Positions 59,680 through 64,000 of a DNA stretch of 64,000 nucleotides are shown piece after piece. The stretch is from Heligmosomoides polygyrus polygyrus (taxonomy: Eukaryota > Nematoda > Chromadorea > Rhabditida > Heligmosomidae). The stretch lies in contig OX377205.1 of NCBI GenBank assembly GCA_947396885.1, positions 63,212,969 to 63,276,968 of the forward strand. Reading direction: 5' to 3'. Every line of letters begins with the position of its first letter. The stretch's first letter is position 1. The position numbers and the translations under genes were made by a program. The notes under the pieces are model-generated. The model worked only from the letters and a program-made list of their open reading frames with translations. It did not search any database and had not been told where the DNA came from.

Positions 59680-59881
59680 CATGTCGCGAAGACGCATCGC
59701 GGGCTGCGGAAACGCGCGGCGAGGGTACGCGAATGAGCCGTTGCTCCTACTGTAATGCGGCAGCCAATCATGTGCTCTGCCAATGCGGCTGAGCAGGTGC
59801 CTGATTGGCTGCAGCGGTTACGGTAGAAACAAACGCCGCTCTACGTTCCCGCACCCTGCGGTGCATCTTCGCGAAATGTGC
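59680..59881. repeat. Palindromic GC-rich MITE, copy 2
   Basis: The left end is CACATGTCGCGAAGACGCAT and the right end, read inward, CACATTTCGCGAAGATGCAC. The inner parts GGCAGCCAATC and, inversely, TGCAGCCAATC mirror each other. It is related to 38937-39127. Confidence 0.65.
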
Positions 59882-59892
59882 CGTGGACATCT

Positions 59893-60225
59893 TACAAGGG
59901 AACTGTCTGAAGCCTATGTGTGAACGGGGAAAGCGAGTCATATAGGGAGAATCCCCGCCCCCCCCCCCCCCAGTTAGTTAAAGAATGACTCTTTTTTGCC
60001 AAGTCGTTGAACCAAGGAGTAGGAGCTCCCTTAAGTTGCTATACAATCGGACCCTCACAAGAGCTGTGGTATCCCTTATACGCCCGCGATGCCACTGCCG
60101 GCAAGCGGCTCGCGACGCAGTGGAATGGCGTTTCTTCATACGAGGGAGGTCGAGGGTTCGGTTCTCCTGCGTTCCGGTATTTTCGCATTTCAACTGACTG
60201 GTTCAGATTTGAAGAGCTCTGACGT
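59893..60225 (+). repeat. Leader plus tRNA-like unit, family D, plus copy
   Basis: The leader runs ACAAGGGAACTGTCTGAAGC, GAACGGGGAAAGCGAGTCAT and TTTTTTGCCAAGTCGTTGAA. The tRNA-like part has ACGCCCGCGATGCCACTGCC and GAGGGTTCGGTTCTCC (B-box-like), then GGTATTTTCGCATTTCAAC. A run of 14 C at 59958-59971 sits in the leader and is absent from the other copy. The inverse copy is 60950-61305. Confidence 0.75.
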
Positions 60226-60262
60226 CACACAATTTTCAGGCGTTTTCTGCTCATTTTCCCAG

Positions 60263-60636
60263 CTGTATACTGTGAAGAAAAACTTGCTTGCGGCTTGTTT
60301 ATTGCTGACCGATTTTCACCAGAGGGCAATGAGAAAGATATTCAACATGCTCTACTCTCTTTCCTTGAGCATGTCTTCGACCCACAGCTGCCCGATAGCT
60401 GTACTCTTACTCTGGACTCATGGAACGGCTTCTCGAGCCACGATTATAGCGATTCAAGCTACTATACCCCGAGGAAGGCCTCGAGTGTTTGGATGAAAAT
60501 TCGGACAATACTGGCCAGACTCAGCCAGCCGATGTGTGCTTCTCCACTTGCAAGAAGTGGCCTAAGAAGAGATTTCACTCCCACGTACCCGCACGGCCTT
60601 CCTTTTGATCTACAAAAAAAGGACATCATCCTGAAG
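60263..60636 (+). CDS. Unassigned exon with good splice sites
   Basis: Between CATTTTCCCAG and GTAAGTGCC a frame of 124 codons is open. It encodes YCEEKLACGLFIADRFSPEG, DIQHALLSFLEHVFDPQLPD, TLDSWNGFSSHDYSDSSYYT and YPHGLPFDLQKKDIILK. Both splice sites are strong. I do not recognise the product. It is on the plus strand, opposite to DIP2, and lies between two inverted tRNA-derived repeats. I see no neighbouring exons of the same gene with confidence. Confidence 0.5.
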
Positions 60637-60949
60637 GTAAGTGCCGAACTTGCGGGTAGCTAAAGGAGAAAGGATCTGTTATTTATTCATTTAAGGCCTT
60701 GTCGCTGATGTACCGAAACCTGTGCCATCCCACGTTGAAAAACTGGTTGGTTATGCCTGGTTCGAGGCTAGTTATACAACGTCGCTTCCTGGTCTCTTTG
60801 AAAATCGGAGCAGGGCGATTTTTCCCGGTGATTGCTCCGTGAAGGAAGCAAATTGGGAGCAGCCTGCAGCTTTCATACGCTGTCCGTATTGCTACCAATC
60901 CTTCTGCTTCATGCACTTTGCACCTGTGCATCACTGGTGTTGAACGTTC

Positions 60950-61305
60950 TAACATCATTATCTTGAATACCTTTTTCATTGTCGGACCCCTCAAATCGCA
61001 GCCGATCAGATGAAATGCAAAAATACTGCGACGCATGAGAACCGAACCCCAGACCTCTCCCGCATAACGACGCTACTGTCAAGTTCGTCTCGAGCCGCTT
61101 GCTCATATTGGCATCGCGGGCGTAAAGGGATCCCCAACGCTCGTGAGGCGCCGATTCCAGAGTAACTGCAAGGACCACTATTCTTAGATTTAACGACTTG
61201 GCAAAAAGGGAACGCATTTTTATACTAATTGAGGGGTGGAAATTCCTCCTATATGACTCGCTCTCCCGTTCAGGCATACGCTTCGAACAAGTCCCTTGTT
61301 AGAGA
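60950..61305 (-). repeat. Leader plus tRNA-like unit, family D, minus copy
   Basis: On the minus strand it reads ACAAGGGACTTGTTCGAAGC, GAACGGGAGAGCGAGTCATA, TTTTTGCCAAGTCGTTAAAT, ACGCCCGCGATGCCAATATG and GGGGTTCGGTTCTCATGC, ending GTATTTTTGCATTTCATCTG. It is the inverse of 59893-60225, with about 720 bp between them. Confidence 0.75.
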
Positions 61306-61309
61306 TCAT

Positions 61310-63068
61310 CTCACGTCCAGCGGTAGTCGAGACCCATAAATCTCTCCAGTGGTAGATGACAAGAGAAGTTTCCAAATCCCTAAACCACTTTAGCCAGCTA
61401 GCACCATCCTCACTGGTTTCCTGTCGACGAGCTTAATATTGCGTGCTGCACATCACACTAGTTCTTTACTCAGTTCCTCTTATAAATAGCAATTAATCCT
61501 ATTAACAGAGTTGTTAGGGGACTAAAGGCAATGTCACTCTACAGCTTCGGGGTCAAGACAACCAACTACTAAAAGGACGAGGACTGCTTCTGAATACTTC
61601 CGCAAGAATGCCTTCTGATACACCAGCAAACCTACTTCTTCTGCAGGCCCATGCCCCCTTCGCTCTCCCCTGGTTGCCAATCGCCTGCCAATTACACAGC
61701 CGTATCTCCAGCTGACGTGCCACGGCCGGACGCTATAAAGGACTACAGGTGCGCGTTCGTCGAAGCGCGAAATATGATACGACGATATGACCCTTCGCCA
61801 ACAATAGCAGCACCACGCGAACGCGTCCGAACCGAACACGCTGCACGACCGATAATCGCCGCTTCCACCGCAGAACAATGACTCGTCGCAGAACCTGGGA
61901 AATTAGCAGGCTGAAGCAGTTCTTCGCTGCGCGTGTATTGAGGAGCAACAGCGGAACGCTAGGACTAGTTGAGCGAGAACACCAACAACCAATGGCTGCC
62001 TGTGCCAATCAATCCATTCGGATTGCGCCACGCACTCTACGCGGTTGGCACTCTGAAAGCGCGTTTGACCTCCACCGTAAGCAACGCTATGTGGCAAAAA
62101 GTTGGCGTTTCTCTATCTCAAGCAAGTTGGTGCCGAACCACAAAGGAAGTAGGTTGACCATGAGGGAAATCAAAAAGACGACGAAATTGGAAATATCAAC
62201 CAGTCCCGACGCGTCAATGAGATCCAGTTTCTATTGTATCACAGGCCTAAACTCCCAGGTTTACAGTCGCTAGCTTGTTCCTAAAAAATGTGTTCTTCAT
62301 TTTTATTTTGATTCTTGCTTTCCTCTTCTCAGCTGCATCGTCTTCATTCTCCATCGCGTTCAGCCGGCCAGCTTTGACCCACGAAAAAGCAGTCCGTTTG
62401 GATCTTCGAAGTGATGAAATGGTGAGAACAACCGTACCTGAAGGCAGTTCACCACTTGCTGCAGCTTCTGAGACAGTTTCGGCAGCTTCTTTTGTACTGA
62501 AAAAAGAATACAATTAGACTGATTAGGCATTTATCGAACGACAGCGTTATATAGTTTCACTGTCACACAAACCTAGAACTGTTTATAAGATCAACTAACG
62601 ATAGGACTCATGCTGTTGAAAATCAAAGTTTTTAGCGCACAACTGAGTACGCAGAAGTTGTATCGGCGTTAAAAAGCCTTCTTTGGAGAACACCACCTCA
62701 CGAAGCCACTGCTCCTAAAGCTTCAGCAGATCGTTCTCCAGCTTTTTACTGACAGCGAGATCCACGGAAGGGTATTTCTAGAAATTCATCTCAATACTAG
62801 TCCCTAATTCTGGATTCCTCTATTGTTAAACCAAGACCAGAACAATCTATCCCCCGTAGCGACACTCCTCATCGACTTGCTACATGCGTTCAGGTGTTGA
62901 AATGCAATGAAGGTATCATTGCATTAGGTAACTTCTACTATCTTTACGATTTCCACGCCTGATGTCAACTTTCCATTCGCAGATGAAGTCTCTTTTCAGC
63001 ATTCAGTGGCAGCACTCCCTCTTTGATTACAAGTGCCCTTCCAATACAAAGTTTCACTCAAGCACTTC
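61310..63068. other. Spacer before the assembly gap
   Basis: No gene is supported. A small open segment around 62450-62500 on the minus strand, between TTTTTTCAG and GTACGG, could be a 60-bp exon but has no recognisable product. Confidence 0.35.
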
Positions 63069-63268
63069 NNNNNNNNNNNNNNNNNNNNNNNNNNNNNNNN
63101 NNNNNNNNNNNNNNNNNNNNNNNNNNNNNNNNNNNNNNNNNNNNNNNNNNNNNNNNNNNNNNNNNNNNNNNNNNNNNNNNNNNNNNNNNNNNNNNNNNNN
63201 NNNNNNNNNNNNNNNNNNNNNNNNNNNNNNNNNNNNNNNNNNNNNNNNNNNNNNNNNNNNNNNNNNNN
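63069..63268. other. Assembly gap (200 N)
   Basis: Exactly 200 unknown bases, a likely placeholder length rather than a measured one. Nothing can be read across it. Confidence 0.99.
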
Positions 63269-63805
63269 GGAACCGAACCAATGAACTCAATCCTTTGGAG
63301 CGAGCACTCTACCACTGCGCCGGCCGCTGCTGACGGCGCTGATAGCCCAACCGCTGATTTCCGCGCAATACTGCGCCCAACGCTGATTGAGCGCGCCTAA
63401 CACATGGAAGACATCGCGGCTTCCGCCGGCCATAACTCGCTTAGGAGATCCATTTAGCAAATTTGATCTACATATCTGTGATCAGCGTCTCGAGCTCTTT
63501 CACGTGATATAGGTCTCAATCCGAGGATCCATGGGAAGCTGACGGCATTCCCTGGTTAGGCTCGTACTAGGGAAGGTGGCTAACTTACCCGAATTTTCAA
63601 TGGGACATATCTGTTTTGATACTTTCCAGCAAACAAAATGTATAAACATAGTACTGTAAATGAACTCTAATCATCTACGCATTTTGTTGGTGAAGACATG
63701 GCAATGTCAAAACTTTAACCGTGTTTTCCCACGAAACCTGCTCATACCAAGAAAAACCTGCTCGAAAAACAAAAGCAACATAAAACAGTAGGAACGCTAA
63801 CTCAC

Positions 63806-63914
63806 GAAAAATCGCATTTTGATAATTGTCCGAATGCGGCGGTGTCGTTCGATCATCGCACGGTTTGATACAGTCCTGGTTCACATAGACAACTTCGTCG
63901 ATCAACCGCGTCAC
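63806..63914 (-). CDS. Unassigned exon near the right edge
   Basis: On the minus strand, after a CTTCGTGCAG acceptor, 109 bp encode VTRLIDEVVYVNQDCIKPCD then DRTTPPHSDNYQNAIF, before a GTGAGT donor. The frame is open and both sites are good. I do not recognise the protein. It could be a far upstream exon of DIP2 or part of another minus-strand gene beyond the window. Confidence 0.45.
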
Positions 63915-64000
63915 CTGCACGAAGACTCACAATAAGACAACGTCTGTACTGAGACAGTCAAAGGAACGATGAGTGGAAACTTTCCACTTTGCTTGTCTAA

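Noticed and set aside
63023..63400. Open frames spanning the N gap
   Set aside because: They are open only because the unknown bases contain no stop codon.
1..64000. CRISPR arrays, bacterial operons, phage or plasmid genes
   Set aside because: None is present; gene structure with introns and eukaryotic mobile elements excludes a prokaryotic origin for the window.

Overview
This is eukaryotic, animal-type genomic DNA. Most reading frames are short, and true coding segments are exons of about 60-240 bp ending in GTRAG-like donors and preceded by TTTCAG-like acceptors, so many introns are short while others exceed 5 kb. The exon style and the repeat mix (RTE and CR1-type LINEs, mariner and Tc1, a Ty3-like element, tRNA-derived short repeats) suggest a nematode, possibly a strongylid such as a hookworm; that is an inference. 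One 200-base N gap lies at 63069-63268.

Layout. 1-6500: a decayed Ty3/gypsy-type LTR retrotransposon on the minus strand, running off the left edge, with a further reading frame beyond integrase. 7791-22299 (+): the C-terminal part of a Munc13-4/BAIAP3-type gene (MUN-like helices, a C2 domain and a basic tail). Its C2 domain is split by an intron of about 7.5 kb holding an RTE LINE (about 12930-15961) and a mariner (16738-17986); a palindromic Tc1 (20168-21711) lies in a later intron. 22560-23450: a 5'-truncated CR1-like LINE. 23460-26900: repeats and spacer.

26902 to at least 53841, perhaps 58156 (-): a DIP2 (disco-interacting protein 2) homologue, for which I can place more than 30 exons, most with matching splice phase. 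It has two adenylate-forming-like domains. Its introns hold an RTE LINE lacking its RT palm (29804-31746), a Tc1 element (33148-34766), a dense repeat cluster (42290-44590), a palindromic mariner (52435-53325) and a mariner nested in a CR1 fragment (55411-56320). 58160-64000: palindromic short repeats, an unassigned exon (60263-60636) between inverted tRNA-derived repeats, the gap, and another unassigned exon (63806-63914).

Both host genes belong to families linked to secretion, neuronal function or lipid metabolism, but nothing shows that they act together. The most unusual features are repeats: eight tRNA-like units with a shared 3' signature, several as inverted pairs around other elements; two unrelated DNA transposons rebuilt as palindromes of their own 3' halves; and a repeated module that accumulates in one DIP2 intron.
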